Shown here in pieces: positions 8,159 to 17,057 of a stretch of 41,168 bases of DNA. Every line of letters begins with the position of its first letter. Within the stretch, counting starts at the first letter, position 1. Under the pieces are notes generated by a model. The model was given only the letters and a program-made list of their open reading frames with translations, made no database searches and was not told where the DNA came from. The stretch spans positions 8,970 through 50,137 of the forward strand of contig SUWK01000011.1 in the NCBI GenBank assembly GCA_015061525.1, in the 5' to 3' direction. Both the position numbers and the translations under genes were made by a program. Source of the DNA: Lentisphaerota bacterium. GTDB lineage: Bacteria > Verrucomicrobiota > Lentisphaeria > Victivallales > Victivallaceae.

Positions 8159-11100
8159 ATGAAAAAATTTTTATTACTTTTCGCAATGGCGGCTGTGTCG
8201 GTTTTTGCCGGGAATGTTGACTACACAGTGGAAACGATGAAGATGGAAAGTTTGTATCCATCGGGTGGTTTCCTCAAAGGCACTCCGGAAAAATTCAGTG
8301 CCATGTCCAAAATTCCGGCAAAAAAAGGGTGGAACGAAATCAAAGCTTTCAACCATCACTTCAAGCCGGAAGCACTCTATGACGGTCACTTAAACTACAA
8401 AGGCTATGTCAGCACTTACGCCTGGAGCAGCCACGGGAAACGGTTGATTTTTGTACTTGATGTAAAAAAACAGCAGTATGTCGATCAGATCGCCATCTGG
8501 AACAATACTTCCAACCAGATCGAAAAGGTGGAAATCACCTGCGGTGTGGAAGATAAAGATGGAAACATCGTCTGGGACAAGCCCGCTTCCTACGTGCCGG
8601 AATTTGATCCGGCGATCAAGACGAAGATCATTCCTCTCTATTATCCTGTAAAAAAAGATGTCCGTAAAATCAAAGTTGTCTGCTCCAATCACAGGCCGAT
8701 TGCATTGGCGGTTTTTGAAATGCGTCTTTTGGGGAATTCTCCCATGCAAATCGTTACCCCGGATAAAGCCAACGCAGTTGAAAAATTTGCAGCCAAAGAG
8801 TTGCAGCACCATCTTAAATTTGCCGGGTACGATGAGATTCCGATCGTGCCGGAACGTGCTGCTGATAAAGGCAGATATTCTTTCTATATCGGTAGAAGCG
8901 GTATTGCAAGAATCACAGATTTTCCCCGGATGCGCCCCGGCGGATTTGTGCTGAAAACTCTGGATAATGGTATTGCTTTTGCAGGAAATGATGAGCAGCA
9001 TATGACACGGATGCAGTACAATGCCGGCAGTGCCTATGCCGTGTATGAGTTTTTTGAACGTGAATTCAATACCCGCTGGGTTTATCCCGGTGATGATGGT
9101 ATTGTGATGAATAAAGGCGTAAAAAAAGAGTTCAGCAAATACGATGTAAAATGGGAAAGTCCATTCAAATATTTTGTTTATGCTACCGGCTTTTTCCGCA
9201 ATGGCGATCAATGGATACACCGTACGATGCGTCCGGTAAAAGCCGACATCCAATATGTTGATAATATCGGTCATGCTTTTACCCATTGGTTCAGAGAGTA
9301 CGGCAAGACCCATCCGGATTGGTTTGCCCGTCCATCAGATAAAGTGCCGGAAAAAGTTGCAAAATTGACCGCCATGTGTGTGTCTAATGATGGATTTCAT
9401 CAGGAGTTGATCCGCCGCTGGCTGAAAAAACGTGAAGCCAATCCCGGGGTGGAATATTTTATCAACTGTCAGGAAAATGATACTGACGGGAACTGTAAAT
9501 GCTCAAAATGCATGTCTTGGAACGGTAATCAGCGGAAATGGTCTTTCTGGCCGGATATGATGGATACCAGTAACCGTTATGCCAGATTTTACAAAGAGGT
9601 TCGGGAAAAAGCTGCCAAATATGATCCAAATGTGAAAACTATCGGTTATGCCTATAAAAATTATCCATTTCCTGCTGATTCGGTGAAGCTTCATCCGAAT
9701 AACCTGATAATGGTGGTCACTCCTGCAGGCAGGGTGCAGTTCCCATATCCACCGTCCCATAAAAAAGAAATGAGTGATTGGGCTGAAAGCTGGCTGAAAT
9801 CCGGTGGTTCTATTCTTTACCGTCCGAATATTTTCAATGGTTATGTGATGCCGGAAAATACGGTCAAAGATTTTTATGAGGAAATCATGACCTTTATGCC
9901 GGTGATGCAGGGAGTCTGTATTGATGGCCCCAATGCCTCATGGTCAACCGCCGGTCCGCAGTGCTATGTGACTGCCCGTATCGCAGTCCATCCCAAAGCC
10001 AAACTGGAAGATCTGCTTGCCGAATATTATGGCTGCTTCGGTGCGGCCGCTCCGGCGATCAAAGAGTATTGGGAGTATTGGGAAAAATATACTTATGACA
10101 ACGCACAGAAATTCCATGATGTGCCGATCAAGTACAATTATGGTACTTATCAGGCGTTTTTCGGATTCAACTATGCGTGGTACGCCCACCGGCTTTTCCC
10201 GCAGGATGTGTTTGATCCGGCATTCAAAATTCTGGACAAGGCAGAAAAACTTGCAGCCAACTCTCCGGAAGATTTAAGACGGGTGCAGTTCCTGCGTAAA
10301 GGCTTGGAAAATGCCAAGCTGACCGCAAAAACCTGTGAGATTTTTGTTGAAGAAAGCTACACTAAAGATCAGCGTCTGGAAGCTCTGAATAAAATCCGTT
10401 CTTTCCGTAAAACTCTGCCGCCTTACTGTTATAACAAGGGATTGGCAGAAAGCGTGAACAATGAACAGAGAGTATGGAAATTTTCTGACTTTGATCCGGA
10501 TCGCATGGTGCAGCTGCCGGTTGTTTGGAAATTGAAACTTGATCCGCAGAATGAGGGCAGCAACAAAAAATTCTATCTGGAAGATATTTCCAAATGGATC
10601 GATGTAAAAACCGACCGCAGTTTGGAAAATAACGGTCACACCAAAACCGAATATTCATGGTTTGCTTTGGATTTCACTGTTCCTGAAAAATTCAAAGGCA
10701 AACGCACTGAATTGGTGCTGGGGGCTGTTGATGAAAGCTGTCAGGTATGGGTGAACGGGCAGTATGCCGGTTCTTATACTTACGATCCGGATATCAATCC
10801 GATGAGTTATGAAAATCCGCTTTTCTTCGATATTACCAAATTCCTGAAACCGGGAAGCAACCGTGTGATCGTCAGGGTGATCAACTATATCGGTCACGGC
10901 GGTTTGTGGAAAATTTCCCGTCTGCAGTTTTTCAATCCGGATGAAGTCAAACAGAAAGTCGAGGGCAAATTCCGCCGTCATCAGGAAAAGCTGGAAACGA
11001 CTTATTTGAAGTTGGAGGAGTTTGCATTTCTTATCGATGAAAAATCTGATGGTTCTGCTACGTTGAAAATAATCGGTGGTCCGGGGGCAAGTCATTCCCG

Positions 11101-11413
11101 GTACACCTACTACCGGGTGCCGTTCAAAAATCTTGCCAATCGCCGGTTCAAATTTTCGGTTGAAGGAAAATTTGAGTTGAATCACGGCAAAGGGAAAGCC
11201 TATGTTGAACTTTTCCAATACAACAACCGCGGTCAGCTCATCGGCAAACGCCGCCAGCTGATTATTCCGGCAAATAAAGAGTGGGCAAGATATTCACAAA
11301 TTCAGGATATGCTGCCGGAAGCCGCATCCGCAAAGCTCTTTTTCATGGCTCCTCTGACTGATGCAAAAGATGCGGCATACTTCCGGGATTTCACAATAGA
11401 GGAGATTCAATAG
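8159..11413 (+). CDS. Secreted DUF4838 glycan-active protein, copy A
   Basis: A 1084-residue exported protein. The signal peptide is MKKFLLLFAMAAVSVFA, with cleavage likely after it. A discoidin-like beta-sandwich covers ~residues 50-190 (YVDQIAIWNNTSNQIEKVEI). A zincin-like GH20 domain-2 type segment follows at ~195-300 (AVEKFAAKELQHHLKFAGY). The DUF4838 barrel runs ~310-640 with ENDTDGNCKCSKC at ~440-455 and GPNASWSTAGPQCYV. The C-terminal third has a galactose-binding-like lectin domain (DESCQVWVNGQYAGSYTYD) and a CBM-like terminal module. DUF4838 proteins are often found in polysaccharide utilisation loci, but their reaction is not established from sequence. It is likely co-transcribed with the pseudopilin and with copy B. 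Confidence 0.82.
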   Translation: MKKFLLLFAMAAVSVFAGNVDYTVETMKMESLYPSGGFLKGTPEKFSAMSKIPAKKGWNEIKAFNHHFKPEALYDGHLNYKGYVSTYAWSSHGKRLIFVLDVKKQQYVDQIAIWNNTSNQIEKVEITCGVEDKDGNIVWDKPASYVPEFDPAIKTKIIPLYYPVKKDVRKIKVVCSNHRPIALAVFEMRLLGNSPMQIVTPDKANAVEKFAAKELQHHLKFAGYDEIPIVPERAADKGRYSFYIGRSGIARITDFPRMRPGGFVLKTLDNGIAFAGNDEQHMTRMQYNAGSAYAVYEFFEREFNTRWVYPGDDGIVMNKGVKKEFSKYDVKWESPFKYFVYATGFFRNGDQWIHRTMRPVKADIQYVDNIGHAFTHWFREYGKTHPDWFARPSDKVPEKVAKLTAMCVSNDGFHQELIRRWLKKREANPGVEYFINCQENDTDGNCKCSKCMSWNGNQRKWSFWPDMMDTSNRYARFYKEVREKAAKYDPNVKTIGYAYKNYPFPADSVKLHPNNLIMVVTPAGRVQFPYPPSHKKEMSDWAESWLKSGGSILYRPNIFNGYVMPENTVKDFYEEIMTFMPVMQGVCIDGPNASWSTAGPQCYVTARIAVHPKAKLEDLLAEYYGCFGAAAPAIKEYWEYWEKYTYDNAQKFHDVPIKYNYGTYQAFFGFNYAWYAHRLFPQDVFDPAFKILDKAEKLAANSPEDLRRVQFLRKGLENAKLTAKTCEIFVEESYTKDQRLEALNKIRSFRKTLPPYCYNKGLAESVNNEQRVWKFSDFDPDRMVQLPVVWKLKLDPQNEGSNKKFYLEDISKWIDVKTDRSLENNGHTKTEYSWFALDFTVPEKFKGKRTELVLGAVDESCQVWVNGQYAGSYTYDPDINPMSYENPLFFDITKFLKPGSNRVIVRVINYIGHGGLWKISRLQFFNPDEVKQKVEGKFRRHQEKLETTYLKLEEFAFLIDEKSDGSATLKIIGGPGASHSRYTYYRVPFKNLANRRFKFSVEGKFELNHGKGKAYVELFQYNNRGQLIGKRRQLIIPANKEWARYSQIQDMLPEAASAKLFFMAPLTDAKDAAYFRDFTIEEIQ
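8441..8577 (+). repeat. Identical block 1 shared by the DUF4838 pair (137 bp)
   Basis: Positions 8441-8577 match 11761-11897 at every base, at the constant offset of 3320 bp. The block codes for part of the discoidin-like domain. Sequence before it differs at many third positions, so the edge is sharp. Confidence 0.85.
10157..10338 (+). repeat. Identical block 2 shared by the DUF4838 pair (182 bp)
   Basis: Positions 10157-10338 match 13477-13658 without a difference. It encodes the helical segment after the barrel (FGFNYAWYAHRLFPQD onward). The DNA on both sides is clearly diverged. Confidence 0.85.
11096..11322 (+). repeat. Identical block 3 shared by the DUF4838 pair (227 bp)
   Basis: Positions 11096-11322 match 14416-14642 at every base. 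The block encodes the C-terminal CBM-like module and stops abruptly in the codon after LPEA. Synonymous differences resume at once on both sides. Confidence 0.85.
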
Positions 11414-11475
11414 CAGTTTTTGTAATATATAAGCCGCAATAATGTTTTTTGTACTTCAGATTGAAAAGGTAAAAA

Positions 11476-14400
11476 ATGAAACAATTATTCACATTTTTAT
11501 GCACAATGTTTGCTTTGTTGGCAATTGCCGCAAACATTGAGTATCACGTAGAAACGATGAAGATGGAAAGTTTGTATCCATCGGGCGGTTTCCTCAAAGG
11601 CACTCCGGAAAAATTCAGTGCCATGTCCAAAATTCCGGCAAAAAAGGGATGGAACGAAATCAAGGTTTTCAACCATCACTTCAAGCCGGAAGCACTCTGT
11701 GACGGTCACTTAAACTACAAAGGCTATGTCGGTACTTACGCATGGAGTGCCCACTCAAAGCGGTTGATTTTTGTACTTGATGTAAAAAAACAGCAGTATG
11801 TCGATCAGATCGCCATCTGGAACAATACTTCCAACCAGATCGAAAAGGTGGAAATCACCTGCGGTGTGGAAGATAAAGATGGAAACATCGTCTGGGATAA
11901 GCCAGCTTCCTACGTGCCGGAATTTGATCCGGCGATCAAGACGAAAATCATTCCTCTCTATTATCCTGTAAAAAAAGATGTGCGCAAAATCAAAGTAGTC
12001 TGTTCCAATCATAAGCCGCTATCATTGGCTGTCTTTGAAATGAAATTGCTGGATGGAGCAGCTGCCCAGATCGTTATTCCGGATAAAGCCAACGCAGTTG
12101 AAAAATTCGCAGCCAAAGAGTTGCAGCACCATCTTAAATTTGCCGGTTATGAAGAAATCTCCATTCTGCCGGAGCGTGCCGCTGACAAGGGAAAATTCAC
12201 CTATTTCATCGGTCGCAGTGCCATCGCTCAAATTAAAGATTTTCCCAAACTGCGTCTTGGCGGTTTCGTGCTGAAAACTCTTGATAATGGTATTGCTTTC
12301 GCCGGTAACGATAATCAGGACATGAAGCGCATGCAGTACAATGCCGGCAGTGCCTATGCCGTTTATGAATTTCTGGAAAGGGAGTTCAATACCCGCTGGG
12401 TTTATCCCGGTGATGATGGTATTGTGATGAATAAAGGCGTAAAAAAAGAGTTCGGAAAATACGATGTAAAATGGGAAAGTCCTTTCCGTTTTTATGTTTA
12501 TGCTACTGGTTTTATGCGTTCCAGTGATCAGTGGATCTACCGGGCGATGCGTCCGGTTTGTTCCGAGTATCAGTTCGTTGACAGTATCGGGCATGCTTTT
12601 ACCCATTGGTTCAGAGAGTATGGCACAACTCATCCGGATTGGTTCGCCCGTCCCTCGGATAAAGTACCGGAAAAAGTGGCAAAATTGACTGCTATGTGCG
12701 TTTCAAATGATGGATTCCATGATGAATTGATCAAACGCTGGCTTAAAAAGCGTAAAGAAAATCCCGGTGTGAAGTATTTTATCAACTGCAAAGAAAATGA
12801 TACCGCCGGTGACTGCAAATGCAGCAAGTGTATGTCTTGGAACGGAAAACAGCGCACCTGGTCTTTCTGGCCGAGTATGATGGATACCAGTAACCGCTAT
12901 GCCAGATTTTATAAAGAAGTCTACGAAAAAGCGGCAAAGTATGATCCCGATGTCATTACAATGGGATATGCTTATAAAAATTATCCTTTTCCGCCGACCG
13001 ATGTCAAATTGCATCCAAACAACCTGATTCTGGTGGTGACTCCTTCGGGGTACATTCCTTATCCATATACCCCGCGACATAAAAAAGAGATGCTTGAGTG
13101 GGCAAGAGGCTGGCGAGATTCAGGTGCGACGATCTCTTATCGTGCCAATATTTTCAATGGTTATGTGATGCCGGAAAATACGGTCAAAGATTTTTATGAT
13201 GAAATTATGACCTTTATGCCCGCATTGCAGGGAATCAGTATCGATGGCCCCAATGCCTCATGGTCAACCGCCGGACCTCAATGCTATGTAACGGCAAGAA
13301 TTCCGCTTAATCCCAAAGCAAAATTGGAAGATTTGCTTGCCGAGTATTATGGCTGCTTCGGACCTGCGGCTCCGGCAATCAAAGAGTATTGGGAATACTG
13401 GGAAAAATATACTTATGACAATGTGGAAAAATTCTACGATGTCCCGGTAAAATATAACTATGGTACATACACCGCTTTTTTCGGATTCAACTATGCGTGG
13501 TACGCCCACCGGCTTTTCCCGCAGGATGTGTTTGATCCGGCATTCAAAATTCTGGACAAGGCAGAAAAACTTGCAGCCAACTCTCCGGAAGATTTAAGAC
13601 GGGTGCAGTTCCTGCGTAAAGGCTTGGAAAATGCCAAGCTGACCGCAAAAACCTGTGAAATCTTTGTTGAAGAAGGTTATACCAAAGAACAGCGTTTGGA
13701 AGCATTGAATAAAATCCGTGCATTCCGTAAAACTCTGCCCAAGTATTGTTACAACAAGAGATTGGCAGAAAGCGTTAACAATGAGCAGAAAGTATGGGTG
13801 TTTTCCGATTTTGATCCTGACCGCATGGTGCAGCTGCCGCTGGTGTGGAAACTCAAACTTGACCCGAAAAATGAAGGAAATGACAAGAAATTCTATTTGG
13901 AAGATATTTCCAAATGGATGGATGTGAAAACCGACCGCAGTCTGGAAAACAACGGTCATACCGAAACCGAATTCTCATGGTACGCCTTGGACTTTACCAT
14001 CCCGGAAAAATTCAAAAACAAACGTACCGAATTGGTTCTGGGTGCTGTTGATGAAAGCTGTCAGGTATGGGTAAATGGTCAGTATGCCGGTTCCTACACT
14101 TACGATCCGGATATCAACCCAATGAGCTATAAAAATCCATTGTACTTTGATATTACCAAATTTCTGAAACCGGGAACCAACCGGGTGGTTGTAAAAGTAC
14201 TCAACTACATCGGTCACGGCGGCTTGTGGAAAATTTCCCGCTTGCAGTTTTTCAATCCGGATGAAACAAAACAGAAAGTTGAAGGAAAATTCCGCCGTCA
14301 TCAGGAAAAACTGGAAACCACCTACTTGAAATTTGAACAATTCAGTTTTCTGGTCGATGAGAAAGCTGACGGCAGTGCCACGTTAAAAATCATCGGCGGA

Positions 14401-14733
14401 CCGGGGGTGAACCACTCCCGGTACACCTACTACCGGGTGCCGTTCAAAAATCTTGCCAATCGCCGGTTCAAATTTTCGGTTGAAGGAAAATTTGAGTTGA
14501 ATCACGGCAAAGGGAAAGCCTATGTTGAACTTTTCCAATACAACAACCGCGGTCAGCTCATCGGCAAACGCCGCCAGCTGATTATTCCGGCAAATAAAGA
14601 GTGGGCAAGATATTCACAAATTCAGGATATGCTGCCGGAAGCAGTTTCTGCCAAACTGTTTTTCATGGCACCATTGACTGATGCAAAAGATGCCGCATAT
14701 TTCCGCAATTTTACTATTGAGGAAATACAGTAA
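11476..14733 (+). CDS. Secreted DUF4838 glycan-active protein, copy B (tandem paralogue)
   Basis: A 1085-residue paralogue of the preceding gene with the same domain order: signal peptide (MKQLFTFLCTMFALLAIAA), discoidin-like domain, GH20 domain-2-like segment, DUF4838 barrel with ENDTAGDCKCSKC, lectin-like domain and C-terminal CBM-like module. AAAAGGT lies just upstream of the ATG, and the gap to copy A is 62 nt. The signal peptide and parts of the barrel (for example the residues after YVYATGF, and the stretch around TPSGYIPYPY) are the most different, while other blocks are identical in DNA. This pattern suggests duplication, divergence in the active region, and later gene conversion. Confidence 0.82.
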   Translation: MKQLFTFLCTMFALLAIAANIEYHVETMKMESLYPSGGFLKGTPEKFSAMSKIPAKKGWNEIKVFNHHFKPEALCDGHLNYKGYVGTYAWSAHSKRLIFVLDVKKQQYVDQIAIWNNTSNQIEKVEITCGVEDKDGNIVWDKPASYVPEFDPAIKTKIIPLYYPVKKDVRKIKVVCSNHKPLSLAVFEMKLLDGAAAQIVIPDKANAVEKFAAKELQHHLKFAGYEEISILPERAADKGKFTYFIGRSAIAQIKDFPKLRLGGFVLKTLDNGIAFAGNDNQDMKRMQYNAGSAYAVYEFLEREFNTRWVYPGDDGIVMNKGVKKEFGKYDVKWESPFRFYVYATGFMRSSDQWIYRAMRPVCSEYQFVDSIGHAFTHWFREYGTTHPDWFARPSDKVPEKVAKLTAMCVSNDGFHDELIKRWLKKRKENPGVKYFINCKENDTAGDCKCSKCMSWNGKQRTWSFWPSMMDTSNRYARFYKEVYEKAAKYDPDVITMGYAYKNYPFPPTDVKLHPNNLILVVTPSGYIPYPYTPRHKKEMLEWARGWRDSGATISYRANIFNGYVMPENTVKDFYDEIMTFMPALQGISIDGPNASWSTAGPQCYVTARIPLNPKAKLEDLLAEYYGCFGPAAPAIKEYWEYWEKYTYDNVEKFYDVPVKYNYGTYTAFFGFNYAWYAHRLFPQDVFDPAFKILDKAEKLAANSPEDLRRVQFLRKGLENAKLTAKTCEIFVEEGYTKEQRLEALNKIRAFRKTLPKYCYNKRLAESVNNEQKVWVFSDFDPDRMVQLPLVWKLKLDPKNEGNDKKFYLEDISKWMDVKTDRSLENNGHTETEFSWYALDFTIPEKFKNKRTELVLGAVDESCQVWVNGQYAGSYTYDPDINPMSYKNPLYFDITKFLKPGTNRVVVKVLNYIGHGGLWKISRLQFFNPDETKQKVEGKFRRHQEKLETTYLKFEQFSFLVDEKADGSATLKIIGGPGVNHSRYTYYRVPFKNLANRRFKFSVEGKFELNHGKGKAYVELFQYNNRGQLIGKRRQLIIPANKEWARYSQIQDMLPEAVSAKLFFMAPLTDAKDAAYFRNFTIEEIQ

Positions 14734-14753
14734 TATTCCTCCGTAAAACCAAA

Positions 14754-14790
14754 GGGGCTGCTGCGAAACATTAATTTTTGCAACAGCCCC
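14754..14790. terminator. Hairpin between convergent genes (possible bidirectional terminator)
   Basis: Arms GGGGCTGCTGC (14754-14764) and GCAACAGCCCC (14780-14790) form an 11-bp stem with one C-A mismatch. Read on the minus strand the stem is followed by TTTGGTTTT, so it may end the AraC transcript. On the plus strand no T tract follows, although it sits 20 nt past the DUF4838 stop. Confidence 0.5.
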
Positions 14791-14803
14791 ATCAGTATAA
14801 TCA

Positions 14804-14829
14804 GTTATCAACCTATATTGGGAACAGAG
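14804..14829 (+). repeat. 26-bp dispersed repeat, forward copy
   Basis: This 26-mer, with core CAACCTATATTGGGAACAG, recurs in inverted orientation at 40739-40764 with one mismatch (A/G at 14807). Both copies lie in non-coding sequence. The surrounding DNA is not similar. Its role is unknown. Confidence 0.75.
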
Positions 14830-14899
14830 TCTTGTTTTTTTAATCGGACAAACGCCCGATTGGGAAAATCCATCAGGCATTTCATACATTCTTCCAAGA

Positions 14900-15862
14900 T
14901 CAAACGCGCTGACCGCTGTTTTTGTTCTCAAGGATCTTTTCACCGGCAAAAGAGTCAAAAACTTCTTCGCGCAATGAGAGAACATTTTTGCCGGATTGGA
15001 AATTCATCCTGAACCGGCGCGGAGAAGCATTAAATGCCTGACGGAACTTCTTGCAAAAATAGTTGCTGTCATAAAATCCGCACTGCTCTGCAATTTCAGA
15101 AAGTGTCAAATCGGTATTTATCAATAAATCTGAAGCGTGATGCAGACGCAGTTTCATCAAATATTCGATCGGAGAACAACCAACCATTTCCGGAAAGTGC
15201 CGGGTAAAACTGCGAAGTGACATTTTTGCTTTTTTGGCAAGCTGTTCCACTTTTACCGGTTCAGCATAGTGATTATTCATATAACGAACCGCATCACCAA
15301 TCAGAAATTTCATCTGCTGACCGCCGCCGTCTGTACCGCTTTTACGGGCGAGAAATACCAATATTTCCAAAAAAACCGCCAGACTTCGCAACTGTCGGCC
15401 CGGATGGATATTATTCAACTCATCCCGGATCTTTTCCAACATCTGCAATAATTCATGAAGCCCGTCCTCATCCAGATGAGTCACCGGTTCAGCAAAACCT
15501 CTGCAGTCCCCGGTATCAGGAAAAATCTTTTTAAAAAGGGGAAGCGCATAACCATCCAGCAGCGGCAGAGAAAGCCGGGATGAGTCAAACAGCAAATTGA
15601 CGATCCCCATATCAGCAGCAGCATCGTATGCATGGATCGCTCCGGGGTGAACGATCAATATATCTCCCGCCTCTACCGGAATCACCTTATCTTCGCACAG
15701 ATGATACGCTCTCCCCTCGGTGATCACGGCGATTTCTGAATAGTTATGTCCGTGAAAAAGCCGCGAAGGATGGATTCCTTTGCTCCGGGCAACCACACAC
15801 AGCGGCAAATCTCCATCAGATATAAAGCGCGACATTTTGGATAAAAAATACGTTTTGCCCAT
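14900..15862 (-). CDS. AraC-family transcriptional regulator
   Basis: A 320-residue regulator. I place the start at 15862 (MGKTYFLSK), because AAAGGGA lies 7 nt upstream; the frame stays open further upstream to 15931 but has no ribosome site there. The N-terminal half is a cupin sensor with FHGHNYSEIAVI and GDILIVHPGAIHAYD. The last ~100 residues form the AraC double HTH (AVRYMNNHYAEPVKVEQLAKKA, then CGFYDSNYFCKKFRQAFNASPRRFR), followed by a short tail. It is transcribed divergently from the glycosidase at 16028 and probably responds to a sugar from this locus. The promoter is at 15903-15931. Confidence 0.9.
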   Translation of the reverse strand: MGKTYFLSKMSRFISDGDLPLCVVARSKGIHPSRLFHGHNYSEIAVITEGRAYHLCEDKVIPVEAGDILIVHPGAIHAYDAAADMGIVNLLFDSSRLSLPLLDGYALPLFKKIFPDTGDCRGFAEPVTHLDEDGLHELLQMLEKIRDELNNIHPGRQLRSLAVFLEILVFLARKSGTDGGGQQMKFLIGDAVRYMNNHYAEPVKVEQLAKKAKMSLRSFTRHFPEMVGCSPIEYLMKLRLHHASDLLINTDLTLSEIAEQCGFYDSNYFCKKFRQAFNASPRRFRMNFQSGKNVLSLREEVFDSFAGEKILENKNSGQRV

Positions 15863-15902
15863 ATATTTCCCTTTTTCACAGCAGCAATTTGCGTTTGGCT
15901 TT

Positions 15903-15931
15903 ATTATACTATAAAATGGCGTTTTTTTCAA
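15903..15931 (-). promoter_or_regulatory. Sigma70-type promoter of the AraC regulator
   Basis: On the minus strand TTGAAA (15926-15931), a 17-bp spacer and a perfect TATAAT (15903-15908) lie about 40 nt upstream of the start codon at 15862. Expected transcription start is near 15896. Confidence 0.75.
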
Positions 15932-15949
15932 GGTTTTTTCAACTTTTTT

Positions 15950-15978
15950 TTGTATATTATATCATAATGCATTATATT
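15950..15978 (+). promoter_or_regulatory. Candidate promoter of the 16028 operon
   Basis: TTGTAT (15950-15955), a 17-bp spacer and TATATT (15973-15978) lie 50 nt before the ATG at 16028. The weak -35 fits an activator-dependent promoter, as expected beside a divergent AraC gene. The region is very AT-rich, so other placements are possible. Confidence 0.45.
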
Positions 15979-16027
15979 AAAACAGTATTTAATGAAAAAT
16001 TCAATATAAACAGACAGTACAGAGGAT

Positions 16028-17026
16028 ATGAAAACAACTGATTTTACCCTGATGCCGGCTCCGGCTGGCGGCGGATACCGCGAAGAAAACAAATGGATCT
16101 GGTGCGGTTCGGCGGTAGAAGAACCGGGCAAGGGGTTTCATCTCTACGCCTCACGCTGGCGCAAAGATTATCCGATGCTCTTCGGTTATGTGCTGTTTTC
16201 GGAAATCGTTCACGCTTTTTCAGAAACTCTTGAGGGGCCTTACCGTTTCGTGGAGAAAATGCTCCCGTCCGGTGATCCGGCAAAATGGAACGGTATGATG
16301 GCACACAACCCGACCGTCGTCAGATACAAAGATGAATATCTGATGTATTATATCGGATCAACCTATTCCGATCCCCCTACTCCGGCAGCACTGATAAAAA
16401 AAGATACTTCGGTGGTATTCAAGTGTTATGATCAAATCAAAATCGGTCTGGCACGAAGCAAATCACCTGCCGGCCCGTGGGATTTTCTCCCCGATCCGGT
16501 TCTGGAGGCCCGTCCGGATAATTTTGACTCCACGATCGTAACCAATCCGGCTCCATGCGTACTGCCGGACGGCAGAATATTTCTCTACTACCGCACCAAT
16601 ATCCCATCCGGCGGCATCCATACCGGGCTTGCCGTCGCCGCCGCCCCGGAAGGTCCATATATCCGTGGAAATGAACCGGCTCTGCGTGATATGGCGATCG
16701 AAGATCCGTTTGTCTGGCACAACGGCGAAAACTTTGAAATGATCGCCAAAGATATTTCCGGAAAACTCACCGGCGAAATACATGCCGGAGCGCAGTTTGC
16801 ATCTCTCGACGGACAGAATTGGGAATACTCCGGCAAAGCCTACTCGCGCAATATAAAATTTGATGATGGCTCCTGTGTCACCCTCGGTTCGCTTGAGCGG
16901 CCGCAGCTCTTCTTCAACGCCGATGGAGTTCCTCAAGCTCTTTTTGCGGCCGCAGCTGACGGACCGGGAGGTTTTGATCTGGCAGCAAACACCTGGAATC
17001 AGATGATTCCGCTGAAGAAACAATAA
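16028..17026 (+). CDS. Five-bladed beta-propeller glycoside hydrolase-like protein (GH43/GH117-type)
   Basis: A 332-residue cytoplasmic protein with no signal peptide. AGAGGA lies 3-8 nt before the ATG. Propeller strands repeat with acidic residues at their starts: HNPTVVRYKDEYLMYYIGS, TNPAPCVLPDGRIFLYYR, IEDPFVWHNGENFEMIAKD and LERPQLFFNADG. This layout is shared by GH43, GH117, GH32 and related families, and the Asp and Glu in these blades would be the catalytic set. Family and sugar cannot be assigned by eye. It is the first gene of the plus-strand locus opposite the AraC regulator and precedes a GH78-like protein. Confidence 0.72.
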   Translation: MKTTDFTLMPAPAGGGYREENKWIWCGSAVEEPGKGFHLYASRWRKDYPMLFGYVLFSEIVHAFSETLEGPYRFVEKMLPSGDPAKWNGMMAHNPTVVRYKDEYLMYYIGSTYSDPPTPAALIKKDTSVVFKCYDQIKIGLARSKSPAGPWDFLPDPVLEARPDNFDSTIVTNPAPCVLPDGRIFLYYRTNIPSGGIHTGLAVAAAPEGPYIRGNEPALRDMAIEDPFVWHNGENFEMIAKDISGKLTGEIHAGAQFASLDGQNWEYSGKAYSRNIKFDDGSCVTLGSLERPQLFFNADGVPQALFAAAADGPGGFDLAANTWNQMIPLKKQ

Positions 17027-17057
17027 ACTATATCTGTTTTTGACATTAGAAAAACTT

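Noticed and set aside
14842-14861. AATCGG...CCGATT hairpin next to a T run, as a terminator
   Set aside because: The T run lies on the 5' side of the hairpin on the plus strand, and the minus-strand reading gives A residues after the stem.
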